Below, in pieces: positions 44,932 through 54,651 of a stretch of 59,691 nucleotides of DNA. Within the stretch, counting starts at the first letter, position 1, and each line of letters starts with the position of its first letter. Made by a program: the position numbers and the translations under genes. The stretch spans positions 1 to 59,691 of the forward strand of contig JAHREJ010000027.1 in NCBI GenBank assembly GCA_021733645.1, given 5' to 3'. Source of the DNA: Bacillus subtilis subsp. subtilis (GTDB lineage Bacteria > Pseudomonadota > Gammaproteobacteria > Xanthomonadales > Xanthomonadaceae). The notes beneath the pieces are model-generated. The model ran no database searches. It was given only the letters and a program-made list of their open reading frames with translations, and was not told the origin of the DNA.

Positions 44932-47303
44932 AGGTCGACCCGCACCGAGAAGCCAACCGTACGCGGCGCGCCGATGAAGGCCGAATTGCTGCCATCCACG
45001 CCGGCCAGGTACTTGCGGTCGGTGAGGTTGCTCACCACCAGGTTGGCGCCGACACCCTTGAGCTTGGGCGACAGGCTGCGCAGGTCGAAGCCGATGTTGG
45101 CGTTGAATACCGTGGCGGAGGGCAGCTTGGCGGTATTGGATGCATCCAGGTAGCGCTCGCCCAGGTAGCGCCCGGAAATGCCGGCATTCCAGCTGTCGCC
45201 CTGCCAGTCGGCCGATACCACCAGCACATGCTTGGGCTGGCCGATCACCTGCGCACCATCAACGATGCCCAGCGCGGTATCACGCGCGGCATTGCCGCTG
45301 CCCAGGTACTTGGAGCGGTTGTAGGTGTAGGCGCCGTTGAGCCGCCAGCCGTTGTCCCAGCCGTAGCCAAGCGCGGCTTCCAGGCCGGTGCTTTCCACGC
45401 CACCAAAGTTCTCGTAGACGCCATCGGTTTCGTCCAGGTAGTCGATACCATCGGCCAGCCGCGCAGGCAGGTACACGATGCGGTTGTCGAACTTGATGTT
45501 GTACACGGTCAGCGAGCCGGTCAAGGGCCAGCGGCTCACGCGCAGGCCAAGTTCGATGTTGTCGGCGGTTTCCGGTTCGACCCGGGCGAAGCGCTGCGCG
45601 TCGGTTTCGCCGAGCACGCCGGACGGAATCGCCGCGAAGTTCTGCGAATAGCCGCCGAACAGTTCCAGCCCCTGTACCGGCAACGTCCAGGTGCCGCCGA
45701 CCGACAGCAGCGGGTCGGACCTGGAATCCGAGCGCACGTTCTCGGCGTTGCCGATCACCCGGTTGCGCTTCTGGTCAACGAAGAACTGCTTCACACCGAC
45801 GCGGGCGCTGAACGGACCGAAGCGCGCCACGTCTTCCACGTAGTACATCTGCTCGCTGGTCTTGTAGCGGTCTTCGAACTGTACCCAGTAAGGCTGGTGG
45901 TCGAAGCCGATATCGGTCCCCACGTTGAGCAGGCGGTGCCAGTCGCGGCGAACGCTGCGGTCGAACTGCTCCACCCACAGCCCGCCGCGCACCGTGTTGT
46001 CCACGCTGCCCAGGGTCTGCTTCCATTCCACATCGGCGGTGACGCCGGCGCGGTCGTTGTCGTAATGCGAGTGGCGATAGGACTGCACACCCTGCGACCC
46101 GGCCGGATAGCAGTTCGGATCGTACTCGGCGGTGAAGCCGGCGCGCGGCACGCAGCCGGCACGCATCTGCGCGGCACTGCCATCGGGATTGACGAAATAG
46201 AACTGTCCCAGCGCGCTGCCACCGTACACGGTGCTGCCGCCGAGGTATTCCGATTCCGGCCGGCCCGCGCCGTCGTTGCGCGCCTGCACCAGGTACGGCG
46301 GCAGCCAGTCGCCGCGGCCTTCCATCTTGTGTGCGTAGCCGGTCAGCGTGGCCTTGAAGCCATTGCCGCTGTCGAATGCGCCGCGCAGGTAGCCGAAGGT
46401 GTTCTCACGCAGCGCGCGCGAGCCGGAACGGAAGTTCTGGTCCAGGTAGGGTATGCCGGTGAGCGTGCCGGTGAGGCCATCGCGATCGGGGTTGGTGGCG
46501 AACGCCTTGGGGGTGACGCTGGTGTACTCGGGCTCGTCGGCATCGTTGTAGGAGGCGTAGCCGCTGAGCGTCCAGCGGTCCAGCTCGGTCACGAATCTGG
46601 CCGCCACATGGTCGTTGCTGGTGTGGCCGCTACCGTCGATCCAGTCATTGACGCGCGCCGACGACGCACTGACCCACGCGCGGGTATGCCCGCCGAGCAG
46701 GCCGGTGTCGTAGCGCACGTAGTACTTGCGCGCATCGTTGTCGCCGCCGCCCACCACCATGCGCAGGCGCTGTTCGGCCAACGGGTCGCTGGTGAGGAAA
46801 TTGAGCGTACCCCCCAGTGCCTCGTTCGAACGCGAGGAGATGTCGGCGGTACCCTGGCTGACCTCGATGGTCTCCAGGTCGAGCGTGTCGATGTAGCGGT
46901 TGGCCAGCGAGCCGCCGCCATAGCCGGAGCCGCCGTTGGGCAGGCCATCAATGGTCGTGCCGATCTGCTGCGTATCGCGGTTGGTCACAAAGCCGCGCAT
47001 GCTGATCTGTGTACCCCATACCGAAGACCCGGTGGCATCGGCTTCGCTGACCACCACGCCGGGCAGCTCGTTGAGCGCGTTGTTGACGCTGCCCAGGATC
47101 TGCTGGCGGTTGAGGGTTTCCTGGCTCACCGTGGTCTTGGCGTAGCTGGTGGCCTGGCCGATCACCTGTACCTGGTCCAGCGTGCGTGCGTCATCGTTGC
47201 GTGCCGCATCGGCCGGTGCCGGTTCGGCGGCCATCGCCTGCACGGCGGTACTCAACAGCAGGGCGAGCAGGGAAACACGGGGAAACGGGCCAGATGCGCG
47301 CAT
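44928..47303 (-). CDS. TonB-dependent receptor paired with phospholipase C
   Basis: Outer-membrane receptor of 791 residues. It has a signal peptide ending AMAAE, a TonB-box-like VQVIGQA region, a plug (SMRGFVTNRDTQQIGTTIDG, VSQGTADISSRSNEALGG) and a C-terminal barrel ending VGFSVRVDL. It is the first gene of a two-gene unit with the secreted phospholipase. A Pho-box-like promoter lies in the 74-base gap upstream. The likely cargo is a product of phospholipid cleavage or another phosphate compound. This is inference from linkage. Confidence 0.92.
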   Translation of the reverse strand: MRASGPFPRVSLLALLLSTAVQAMAAEPAPADAARNDDARTLDQVQVIGQATSYAKTTVSQETLNRQQILGSVNNALNELPGVVVSEADATGSSVWGTQISMRGFVTNRDTQQIGTTIDGLPNGGSGYGGGSLANRYIDTLDLETIEVSQGTADISSRSNEALGGTLNFLTSDPLAEQRLRMVVGGGDNDARKYYVRYDTGLLGGHTRAWVSASSARVNDWIDGSGHTSNDHVAARFVTELDRWTLSGYASYNDADEPEYTSVTPKAFATNPDRDGLTGTLTGIPYLDQNFRSGSRALRENTFGYLRGAFDSGNGFKATLTGYAHKMEGRGDWLPPYLVQARNDGAGRPESEYLGGSTVYGGSALGQFYFVNPDGSAAQMRAGCVPRAGFTAEYDPNCYPAGSQGVQSYRHSHYDNDRAGVTADVEWKQTLGSVDNTVRGGLWVEQFDRSVRRDWHRLLNVGTDIGFDHQPYWVQFEDRYKTSEQMYYVEDVARFGPFSARVGVKQFFVDQKRNRVIGNAENVRSDSRSDPLLSVGGTWTLPVQGLELFGGYSQNFAAIPSGVLGETDAQRFARVEPETADNIELGLRVSRWPLTGSLTVYNIKFDNRIVYLPARLADGIDYLDETDGVYENFGGVESTGLEAALGYGWDNGWRLNGAYTYNRSKYLGSGNAARDTALGIVDGAQVIGQPKHVLVVSADWQGDSWNAGISGRYLGERYLDASNTAKLPSATVFNANIGFDLRSLSPKLKGVGANLVVSNLTDRKYLAGVDGSNSAFIGAPRTVGFSVRVDL

Positions 47304-47332
47304 GGGTCAGATGGGTAGTGGGGGACCGGCGG

Positions 47333-47366
47333 AGTATTGGCAGCGCCGGTGACCTCCCCATGACAT
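47333..47366 (-). promoter_or_regulatory. Pho-box-like promoter of the TonB-phospholipase unit
   Basis: On the minus strand ATGTCAT-GGGG-AGGTCAC (47349-47366) fits the 7-4-7 Pho box (11 of 14 positions of CTGTCAT-N4-CTGTCAC). Ten bases later comes AATACT (47333-47338) as the -10, the spacing expected of PhoB-activated promoters. The box sits 46 bases before the receptor ATG. Confidence 0.6.
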
Positions 47367-47377
47367 TGCGCTTGCAG

Positions 47378-48205
47378 TTAGCGCTGCGTGGCACGCCGCT
47401 GCTGGAACAGCCAGTCGCGCCACCAGAGTCCAGGCAGCAGATCGGCCGCAGGTTGATGTGCCAGCCCCTGGTAGTGGCGAAAGCGCATCTGCGTGCCGCC
47501 AGAGGCCTGCACGGCGCGGAAGAAACGCTGATCGGCAGTGATCGGGTTCTCTTCGTCCGCATCGCCATGCATGACCAGCACCGGCAGTTCCTTGAACCGG
47601 GCAGCGGCGCTGTCGGCCGGTGCGATGCCGGAGATCGGCACGATCGCGGCGAACATGCCGGGGTCGAGGGTGGGCGACAACCACGCAGCCGAGCCGCCCA
47701 TCGAAAAACCCACGGCGTAGATGCGTGAGCGGTCGACCGGATGCGACGTGGCGAACGCGTTGGCCAGTTCCAGCGCCGCACCGAGGACCGGGGCCGCCTG
47801 CGCCGCCTGGGTGGGTGAGGCTGGGCCATAATTGGCACTGCGCGTTGCAAACTGCGGCACCAGAACATAGGCCGGGTAGCGTTCGCGCGTGGCGGGCATC
47901 GCCCAGCTCCTGGCCAGCCGATCCAGTTGGCTGGCATTGTCGGTACCGATACCACCGGAGCCATGCAGCTGCAGCACCAGCGGATAGCGCTGGCCCTGGC
48001 GCACCGATGCCGGGCGCAGCAGCCGGTACGGCACCACCGTGCCATCGGCCGCGATGAAGCGCCCCACCTCGAACTGGCCGACATCCACTGCGGCCACGGC
48101 ATCGGTGGCCAGCGCCGGAATGCCTGCAACGCGCTCGGGCCCGGGCGCATGCGCGCAACCGGTGAGTGCGGTACTCAAAAACAACAGGACCCACGGTATG
48201 TGCAT
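47378..48205 (-). CDS. Alpha/beta-hydrolase lipoprotein (esterase/peptidase-like)
   Basis: Lipoprotein hydrolase of 275 residues. The signal HIPWVLLFLSTALTGC ends in a lipobox cysteine. The nucleophile elbow is VGFSMGGSAAW (serine about residue 160), with HGDADEENP supplying the acid and YQGLAHQP the histidine. It resembles the prolyl-oligopeptidase/dienelactone-hydrolase group with the VLQLHGSGG start block. Substrate unknown. It lies upstream of the Pho-box promoter of the next unit, in the same direction. Confidence 0.86.
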   Translation of the reverse strand: MHIPWVLLFLSTALTGCAHAPGPERVAGIPALATDAVAAVDVGQFEVGRFIAADGTVVPYRLLRPASVRQGQRYPLVLQLHGSGGIGTDNASQLDRLARSWAMPATRERYPAYVLVPQFATRSANYGPASPTQAAQAAPVLGAALELANAFATSHPVDRSRIYAVGFSMGGSAAWLSPTLDPGMFAAIVPISGIAPADSAAARFKELPVLVMHGDADEENPITADQRFFRAVQASGGTQMRFRHYQGLAHQPAADLLPGLWWRDWLFQQRRATQR

Positions 48206-48335
48206 GGCAGGTGCCGGGCAGAGGGTGCGCCGATTGTATCGGCGCACCTGCGCCGGTGCGGTGCACCGGCCACTGCATTTCCGCATGCCACCCATAGCCT
48301 GGGCGCGTGGCTCGCGCCGGCCGCCATTGGCCCCC

Positions 48336-51300
48336 TTATTCGGCGGCGTGGCCGGCCGCATGCGTCGAGCGGCGACGGAACTTGCGCGACAGCCACTCGC
48401 CCAGGTCGTCCACCACCGTGAACGCTGCCGGGATCACGATCAGGCTGAGCAGCGTGGAGGTGATCAGGCCGCCGATCACCGCAATGGCCATGGGCGCGCG
48501 GAAGCTGGAATCGCCGGCAAACCCGAGCGCGATCGGCATCATGCCGGCGCCCATTGCCAGGGTGGTCATGATGATCGGCTGGGCACGCTTGCGGCAGGCA
48601 TCCACCAGCGCATCATGCTGGCTCATGCCGTGTTCGTCCTCGGCGATCACCGCGTAGTCCACCAGCAGGATCGAATTCTTGGTGGCGATGCCGATCAGCA
48701 TCAGCAGGCCGATCAATGCCGGCAGCGACAACATGTTCTGGGTGATCAGCAGCGCACCGAACGCACCGCCGGCACACAGCGGCACCGCGGCCAGGATGGT
48801 GATCGGCATCAGCGCATGGTTGAACAGCAGCAACAGCACCATGTAGATGCAGATCAGGCCAGCGGCCATCGCCAGCATGAAGCCGATGAACAGCTCAACG
48901 AACACCTCGGCATCGCCGGTGTTGAGGAAGCTCACCCCCGGTGGCAGCTGCTTCACGCTGGGCAGTGCCTGCACCTGGGTCATCACTTCACCCAGCGGGC
49001 GGCCGTTGAGTTCGGCGGTGAGGGTGACGTTGCGCTGGCGCTGGTAGCGCGAAATCTGCGACGGGCCGCTGCCCTGCTGGATGTCGGCCACCGCCGCCAG
49101 CGGCACCGGGCCGTTTCGGCCGGGTACGCGCAGCTGTCCGATCAGGGCCGGGTTGGCCAGCGTAGCCTCGGCAAAACCCACGCGGATCGGCACCTGGCGA
49201 TCGGGCAGGTTGAGCTTTGCCAGGCGCTGCTCGTAATCGCCGGCAGTGGCGATGCGCGCCGCTTCGGCGATGTCGGCGGTGGCGACGCCAAGGTCGGCCG
49301 CGCGCGCCGGGTTGGGCACGATCTGGACCTCCGGGCGCAGCAGCGAGGCCGTGGAGGTGACACTGCCCAGCCCCTGGATGCCGCGCAGATCGCGCTCCAA
49401 TGCGGTCGATGCCTCCTGCAGGCGCTGCGGATCATCACCGGACAACACCAGCTGCAGCAGGTTGCCCGGCTCGGAACTCACATAGCTCACGCGCACGCCA
49501 GGCAGGTTGGCCAGGCGCTCGCGCGCGTCGCGCTCCAATGCCCGCTGGTCACGGTCGCGGGTATCGGTGGTGCCCCAGTCGAGCACCAGCGTGGCCTTGC
49601 GCGCCTCACCCACGCCGGTGGCACCGGGATCGCCCAGGTCAAGCACGCTGCCCACGGCGGTGTAGACCTGCTTGAGCTCGGGCATGTCCTTGAGCAGTGC
49701 GCGCGCGCGCTCGGCCACCGCCACGGTGTCCTGCAGCCGCGTGCCTGGCGGCAGTTCCAGGTTGAGGTTGCTGCGGCCCAGGTCGGACTGCGGAATGAAG
49801 GTGGCCGGGATGAACGGCACCAGCGCCAGTGACGCCACGAACAGGCCGGTGGCCAACCACAGCGTGCGGCCGCGATGGCGCAGCGCCGCGTCCACCCAGC
49901 CCAGGTACCAGACCATCAGCTTGGAATCGGGCTTTTCTTCGCCATGCGGCTTGAGCAGATAGGCGGCCATCATCGGGGTCAGCAGGCGCGCCACCAGCAG
50001 CGAGAACAGCACAGCGGTGGCCGCGGTCCAGCCGAATTCGCGGAAGAATTTGCCGGCGATGCCGGGCATGAAGGCCACCGGTACGAACACCGCCGCCAGC
50101 GTCAGGGAGGTGGCGATGACCGCGTTGCCGATCTCACCGGCGGCCTCGCGCGCGGCCTCCAGCGGCGGCTTGCCCATGCGCAGGTGGCGCACGATGTTCT
50201 CGATCTCCACGATGGCATCGTCCACCAGGATGCCCACCACCACCGACAGCGCCAGCAGCGTGATCATGTTCAAGGTGAAGCCGAAGAAGTACATCACCGC
50301 GAAGGTGGGGATGATCGACAGCGGCAGCGCCAGCGCCGCCACCCAGGTCGCCCGCCAGTCGCGCAGGAACAGCCACACCACCAGCAATGCCAGCAGCGCG
50401 CCCTCGTACAGCATCGTCATCGACGAATCGTAGGAGCGGTGGGTTTCGTCGATGGCGGTGGTGACCAGGCGGAAGTCGATGTTGGGGTGGCTGGCCTTGA
50501 GCTGGTCCAGCGCGGCATGCACGCCGGCTTCCACCTTTACTTCGCTGGAGCCGCGGGTGCGCGACATCGAGAACGCCACCACCGCGCCGCCGTCCAGCAG
50601 CGCCGCTTCGGTCGGGTCGGCGGCGGCATCGGTCACCGTGGCCAGCGTGGACAGGCGCACCGCGCGGCCATCGGGCAAGGCGATGGAATAGTCGCGCAAC
50701 GCCTGTGCGTCGCCCACGGTGCCAAGCGTGCGGATGGTCTGCTGCGCGCCTTCGATTTCGGCCTTGCCGCCGGCGCGTTCCACCTGGATGCGGGCCAGCT
50801 GCTGGGATACATCGCCAGCGGTGATGCCCATCGCGATCAGCGCGTTGGGATCCAGGTCCACGCGGATCTGGCGCTGCACGCCGCCCACCCGGGTGACCCG
50901 GGCCACGCCCGGCACGCCGTACATCGCGCGCGATACATCGCGATCGACGAACCAGCTGGCCTCGTCGGGGGTCATGTGCGGGGCCACCAAGGCGTAGGTC
51001 ATCAGCGAGCCACCGATGTCCACCTTGGAGATCACCGGTTCCTGGATGTCCTGCGGCAGGTCGGTACGGATGCGGGTGACTGCATCGCGGGTGTCGTCCA
51101 GCGCGGTGGCCAGGTCGGCTTCGAGCTGGAACTCGATGGTGGTGGTGCTGACGCCTTCGCTGACCGAGGAGATCACGCGCTTGACGTTGTTGACCGTGGC
51201 CACCGAGTCTTCAACCTTGCGGGTGACCTCGGCTTCGAGCTGGCTGGGCGAGGCGCCCGGCTGGGTCACGGTGACCGTGGTCATCGGAAAGGCGATGTCC

Positions 51301-51413
51301 GGGAAACGTGCGACGGGCAGCTGGTAGAAGCCCCACAAACCGGCCACGCACAGCACGAAGAAAATCAGCAGCGCAGGCAGGGGCCGCTTGATCGCCCAGG
51401 CAGAAAAGTTCAT
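48336..51413 (-). CDS. RND multidrug efflux pump, HAE1 type
   Basis: Inner-membrane proton-driven RND transporter of 1025 residues, typical of the AcrB/HAE1 class. The first helix is preceded by the usual NFSAWAIKRP start. The proton-relay acids are in VVGILVDDAIVEIENI and the lysine partner in GIATKNSILLVDYA. It carries two large periplasmic loops. It overlaps the adaptor gene by 4 bases. The operon has a TetR regulator at its head and no outer-membrane factor gene, so it must borrow a TolC-like protein. It belongs to the kind of Sme pump described in Stenotrophomonas, but I cannot name which. Confidence 0.95.
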   Translation of the reverse strand: MNFSAWAIKRPLPALLIFFVLCVAGLWGFYQLPVARFPDIAFPMTTVTVTQPGASPSQLEAEVTRKVEDSVATVNNVKRVISSVSEGVSTTTIEFQLEADLATALDDTRDAVTRIRTDLPQDIQEPVISKVDIGGSLMTYALVAPHMTPDEASWFVDRDVSRAMYGVPGVARVTRVGGVQRQIRVDLDPNALIAMGITAGDVSQQLARIQVERAGGKAEIEGAQQTIRTLGTVGDAQALRDYSIALPDGRAVRLSTLATVTDAAADPTEAALLDGGAVVAFSMSRTRGSSEVKVEAGVHAALDQLKASHPNIDFRLVTTAIDETHRSYDSSMTMLYEGALLALLVVWLFLRDWRATWVAALALPLSIIPTFAVMYFFGFTLNMITLLALSVVVGILVDDAIVEIENIVRHLRMGKPPLEAAREAAGEIGNAVIATSLTLAAVFVPVAFMPGIAGKFFREFGWTAATAVLFSLLVARLLTPMMAAYLLKPHGEEKPDSKLMVWYLGWVDAALRHRGRTLWLATGLFVASLALVPFIPATFIPQSDLGRSNLNLELPPGTRLQDTVAVAERARALLKDMPELKQVYTAVGSVLDLGDPGATGVGEARKATLVLDWGTTDTRDRDQRALERDARERLANLPGVRVSYVSSEPGNLLQLVLSGDDPQRLQEASTALERDLRGIQGLGSVTSTASLLRPEVQIVPNPARAADLGVATADIAEAARIATAGDYEQRLAKLNLPDRQVPIRVGFAEATLANPALIGQLRVPGRNGPVPLAAVADIQQGSGPSQISRYQRQRNVTLTAELNGRPLGEVMTQVQALPSVKQLPPGVSFLNTGDAEVFVELFIGFMLAMAAGLICIYMVLLLLFNHALMPITILAAVPLCAGGAFGALLITQNMLSLPALIGLLMLIGIATKNSILLVDYAVIAEDEHGMSQHDALVDACRKRAQPIIMTTLAMGAGMMPIALGFAGDSSFRAPMAIAVIGGLITSTLLSLIVIPAAFTVVDDLGEWLSRKFRRRSTHAAGHAAE

Positions 51414-52510
51414 CGTGCCGCCGCCTTGGCATCGGCCACCACGCGCACGCGGTCGCCCTCGCCCAGGAACCCGGCGCCATCCACCACCACCCGGTCGCCG
51501 GCCTTGAGGCCGTCCAGGATCGCGGTCTGGCCAGCCACGGCCTGGCCGGTGCGCACGCGGTGGCGGGTGGCCTGCTGCTTGTCGTTCACGCCGAACACGT
51601 AGCTGTGGCCATCGCGCTGCACGATCGCCGCGGTCGGGATGGTCAGCACCTGGCCGTCGCCGGTGACGATGCGGCCTTCCACATAGATGCCCGGCTTGAG
51701 CGGGTCCGGCGTGGGCAGATCGGCATACAGGGTGCCGGTGCGGGTTTGTGCGTCCACGCCGGGGCTGACCGCGCGGATGCGGCCGCGTACCACCTGCCCG
51801 GCATAGGGCAGTTCAACGGTGTTGCCCACCACCACGTCGGCCAGCTGGTTTTCCGGCAGTTCGGCGCGCCATTCCAGGCGGCCATCGCGGATCAGCCGCA
51901 GCAGTTCGGTGCCCGCCGACACCACCTGGCCCGGCTGCACCAGCCGCTTGGAGATCAGCCCATCGGCCGGCGCGCGCAGGTCGGCAAAATCACGGCGCAA
52001 CTGGGCGGCATCGCGCGCCGCGCGTGCCGTGGCGGTCTGCGCTTCGGCATTGATGCGGGCGGCACGCAGTTCGTCCAGGCTGCTGGCGCTGATCAACTGC
52101 TGCGCCGCCAGCTTTTCGCTGCGCTGGTAATTCAACCGCGCCAATTCCTGGGAGGCCTGCGCCTGGCGCAGCGACGCATCGGCTTGCGCCAGTTCACTGT
52201 CCAGGGTGCGGTGGTCCAGTTGCAGCAGCACCTGGCCCTTCTTGACCCACTGGCCCACGTCCACCGGCAGTGCAGTGACGCGCTGGCCGCTGATTTCCAC
52301 ACCCAGCTGCATTTCCTCATAGGCGCTGACCGGACCGGACACCAGCACCGTACGCGCCATCGTCTGTTGCTGCGCGGTGGCCAGCGACACCGGCAACGCC
52401 GAACTGGCCGCCGTGGCCGCAGCCGACGGGGTGTCCTCCTTGCCACCGCAGGCGGCCAGCAACGCGGCGATCAGGATCAGGGAAGAGCAGCGAAGAATTC
52501 GGTCACGCAT
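51410..52510 (-). CDS. RND efflux periplasmic adaptor, lipoprotein
   Basis: Membrane-fusion protein of 366 residues with a lipobox (LIAALLAACGG, cysteine about 21). It has the expected lipoyl hairpin (KKGQVLLQLDHRTLDSELAQ), coiled coil, and barrel domains of AcrA-type adaptors (GTLYADLPTPDPLKPGIYVEG). It links the RND pump to the outer-membrane channel. It shares its operon with the tetR gene 51 bases upstream and the pump gene immediately downstream. Confidence 0.95.
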   Translation of the reverse strand: MRDRILRCSSLILIAALLAACGGKEDTPSAAATAASSALPVSLATAQQQTMARTVLVSGPVSAYEEMQLGVEISGQRVTALPVDVGQWVKKGQVLLQLDHRTLDSELAQADASLRQAQASQELARLNYQRSEKLAAQQLISASSLDELRAARINAEAQTATARAARDAAQLRRDFADLRAPADGLISKRLVQPGQVVSAGTELLRLIRDGRLEWRAELPENQLADVVVGNTVELPYAGQVVRGRIRAVSPGVDAQTRTGTLYADLPTPDPLKPGIYVEGRIVTGDGQVLTIPTAAIVQRDGHSYVFGVNDKQQATRHRVRTGQAVAGQTAILDGLKAGDRVVVDGAGFLGEGDRVRVVADAKAAAR

Positions 52511-52561
52511 CGGTGGGGCTTCCGTATCGGAGCAGCGGGAACAGCAGAGGGAATGATGGAA

Positions 52562-53194
52562 TCAGGTGGTCGCGGCCAGGCGCAGGGCGATGCCGTCCAG
52601 CATCAGCCCCAGCCCCTGTTCGAAGCGGGTATCGAAATCGACCTCGCTCCACACCTCGCGGGCGTCCCAGCAATGCGGGAACCGCTGCTCGGCCAGTGCC
52701 ATGAACGCCTCGCCGAGCGCCTCCATGCTGCCGTCGCCCGGCCAGGACTGTTCTTCGATCACAAAGCCCATCGTGTAATACACCAGGTCCATCGCGGTGG
52801 TGGCGGCAAAGCGCGCCGGCAGCCCGGCGCCGACCAGCGCGGCCAGGCTGGCCTCGCCCACGCGCAGCACGTTCTCGGTGGCCAGGAAGGTGCCGGCATA
52901 CACGCGTGCGCCATCGCGACGGGCCTTGAAGGCCAGGCGGAACTCGCGCGCGATCTGCAGCAGGGTCTGCCGCCAGGGCTGGCCGGCAGGGATGTCACGG
53001 GCGACGTCGCAGATCATCGCGTCGGCCATGGCGTCGATCAGCGCCTGCTTGCTCTTGAAGTGCCAGTACAGCGACGGCGCACGGATCCCCAGCGAGCAGG
53101 CCACCTTGCGCAGCGTGATGCCTTCCAGGCCGGCTTCGTCGAGGATCCGGAAAGCGGCCTCGACGATGTTCTCGCGGGCAATGGGTTGGCGCAC
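52562..53194 (-). CDS. TetR-family repressor of the RND operon
   Basis: TetR-type repressor of 210 residues. The helix-turn-helix is TLRKVACSLGIRAPSLYWHF (about residues 27-46), and the C-terminal part fits the ligand domain of classical TetR (LAALVGAGLPARFAATTAMD). The start is GTG at 53194. It heads the operon with the adaptor and pump genes. Twin operators lie just upstream, overlapping its likely promoter, so it should repress itself, the pump and possibly the divergent secreted protein. Confidence 0.93.
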   Translation of the reverse strand: MRQPIARENIVEAAFRILDEAGLEGITLRKVACSLGIRAPSLYWHFKSKQALIDAMADAMICDVARDIPAGQPWRQTLLQIAREFRLAFKARRDGARVYAGTFLATENVLRVGEASLAALVGAGLPARFAATTAMDLVYYTMGFVIEEQSWPGDGSMEALGEAFMALAEQRFPHCWDAREVWSEVDFDTRFEQGLGLMLDGIALRLAATT

Positions 53195-53208
53195 GGGGGG
53201 GACCTGGA

Positions 53209-53243
53209 CTAACGCTGTTAGGGGGCAAATCTAACAGTGTTAG
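53209..53243. promoter_or_regulatory. Twin TetR operators upstream of the RND operon
   Basis: CTAAC-GCT-GTTAG (53209-53221) and CTAAC-AGT-GTTAG (53231-53243) are two perfect 13-bp palindromes with centres 22 bases apart. They overlap a promoter reading towards tetR (TTGCGG at 53252-53257 and TAGATT at 53228-53233, 18-base spacer), with the predicted start near 53221. Confidence 0.8.
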
Positions 53244-53356
53244 GGATTGCCCCGCAAGGCCCTCGCCCCCCGCGCCGACTCAAGTTTTCCGGCAGGGTGC
53301 CGCTAGAGCGGCGGAGATGGCGCATGAGGCGCCTGAATATTCATGGAGATATATCG

Positions 53357-54430
53357 ATGACCCTTCGCGTTGCCGCGTTCATGCTTTGCCTGGTCCTTTC
53401 AGCGACCGCGCTGGCCGATTCCGCGCCGGTCGTGACCGCGCCTGACGCAGCGGGGCCCGCCCCATCGTCGGCCGCAGCACTGCAGCAACAGGCACGGGTG
53501 CGCCTTTTTGGCAGCAACCTGGTGCGGCTGTCGTTGCGCGCCAATGCCCTTGAGCAGGGCGGCAAGGCCGAGATGGTCAGCGTGGAGGGCAGGAGCGCTG
53601 GCAGCGTCACGCCGATCGGCGCCCTGTTTTCGATGGCGCGCAAGAACGACAACGTGACCATCGGCATGCCGGCCTCCTTCGCCACCCGCACCTTGAACGA
53701 GAACACCCGCTTCGGTGCCAAGCCGTTCTACCACGAGGTCGCGGTGGAACCTGGCCAACACGTGACGATCTCGGCCAATTTCGAAGGCCCCAACCGACGC
53801 TGCATTCCAGTGGCCGCCGCCGGTCAGTCGCGCGATGCGCTGCGCTACATCGGTGGCCCCTCGGTGTCCTTCACGGCCGAACCGGGTACGGACTATGAAG
53901 TGTCCTTCGGCACCGACGGCCAAGGCTGCGGCATTACCGCCCGGCAGCTGCTGGCCGACGGCGGCTCCACCCCGCTGCGCAGCGAACGGCAACGGCAGCG
54001 CTCACCGCAGACCGGCAAGGTCGACGGTGCGCATCTGTATACGTTCCTGTTCCGGCCCGGCAGCGTGTACTACCGGGTGACCGGCGAGTCCGCCAACCTG
54101 GCACTGCAGACCGACGACACCGCGCACGCCGATGCGTTCGAAAGCGCGATGCGCGAGATCGCCACCCGCCCGGGCACGCAGATGTGCATCGTCGCCCCGG
54201 GGTTCGACTACAAAAGCCCCTTGTTCGACCGGCTCAACCGCGTCATCGACGCACAGGCCAAGGACTTCCCGGCCATCGTCGAGCCGATCGACAGCATGCG
54301 CACCGTGCAGCAGACCGAAGACCACGTGCCGACCACCTTCATGGCGGCGGCGGAGTATTGCCAGGTCGCTGCGCTGGTGGCATTCCTGCGCAAGGAGCCG
54401 GCTGCAGCGGGTGAGGCGGGTGAGCTGTAG
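53357..54430 (+). CDS. Secreted hypothetical protein next to the RND operon
   Basis: Exported protein of 357 residues with a signal peptide (residues 1-20, ending ALADSA). The mature part starts with a QQARVRLFGSNLVRLSLRAN segment and a GYxF-like beta-rich region. There are about four cysteines. I recognise no family. The ATG at 53357 has GGAG about 10 bases upstream. It is divergent from the tetR gene, so the twin operators could regulate it as well. Confidence 0.72.
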   Translation: MTLRVAAFMLCLVLSATALADSAPVVTAPDAAGPAPSSAAALQQQARVRLFGSNLVRLSLRANALEQGGKAEMVSVEGRSAGSVTPIGALFSMARKNDNVTIGMPASFATRTLNENTRFGAKPFYHEVAVEPGQHVTISANFEGPNRRCIPVAAAGQSRDALRYIGGPSVSFTAEPGTDYEVSFGTDGQGCGITARQLLADGGSTPLRSERQRQRSPQTGKVDGAHLYTFLFRPGSVYYRVTGESANLALQTDDTAHADAFESAMREIATRPGTQMCIVAPGFDYKSPLFDRLNRVIDAQAKDFPAIVEPIDSMRTVQQTEDHVPTTFMAAAEYCQVAALVAFLRKEPAAAGEAGEL

Positions 54431-54651
54431 CATTGCCGACAGGGCGACGAGCGCGCTGCATGCTGGCTAGCTGACAGGTGCGCTTCGTCGTCAATGCACG
54501 GAACCTGCTGGGTACACGTGTGCCGGCAATTCGCGAGTACCAACCGGCCAAGCGCGGCAGCCATTTCATCCACGCCGGTAGCGAACATGCTTCCTGTCTT
54601 AAACGGCCCGTGATGCACGGCGCTGACCGGCCTTGAGAAATGGGTTGTCTG
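54431..54651. other. Non-coding gap between convergent genes
   Basis: I see no gene, repeat or clear terminator in these 221 bases. Several short open frames occur in it but are not supported. Confidence 0.4.
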
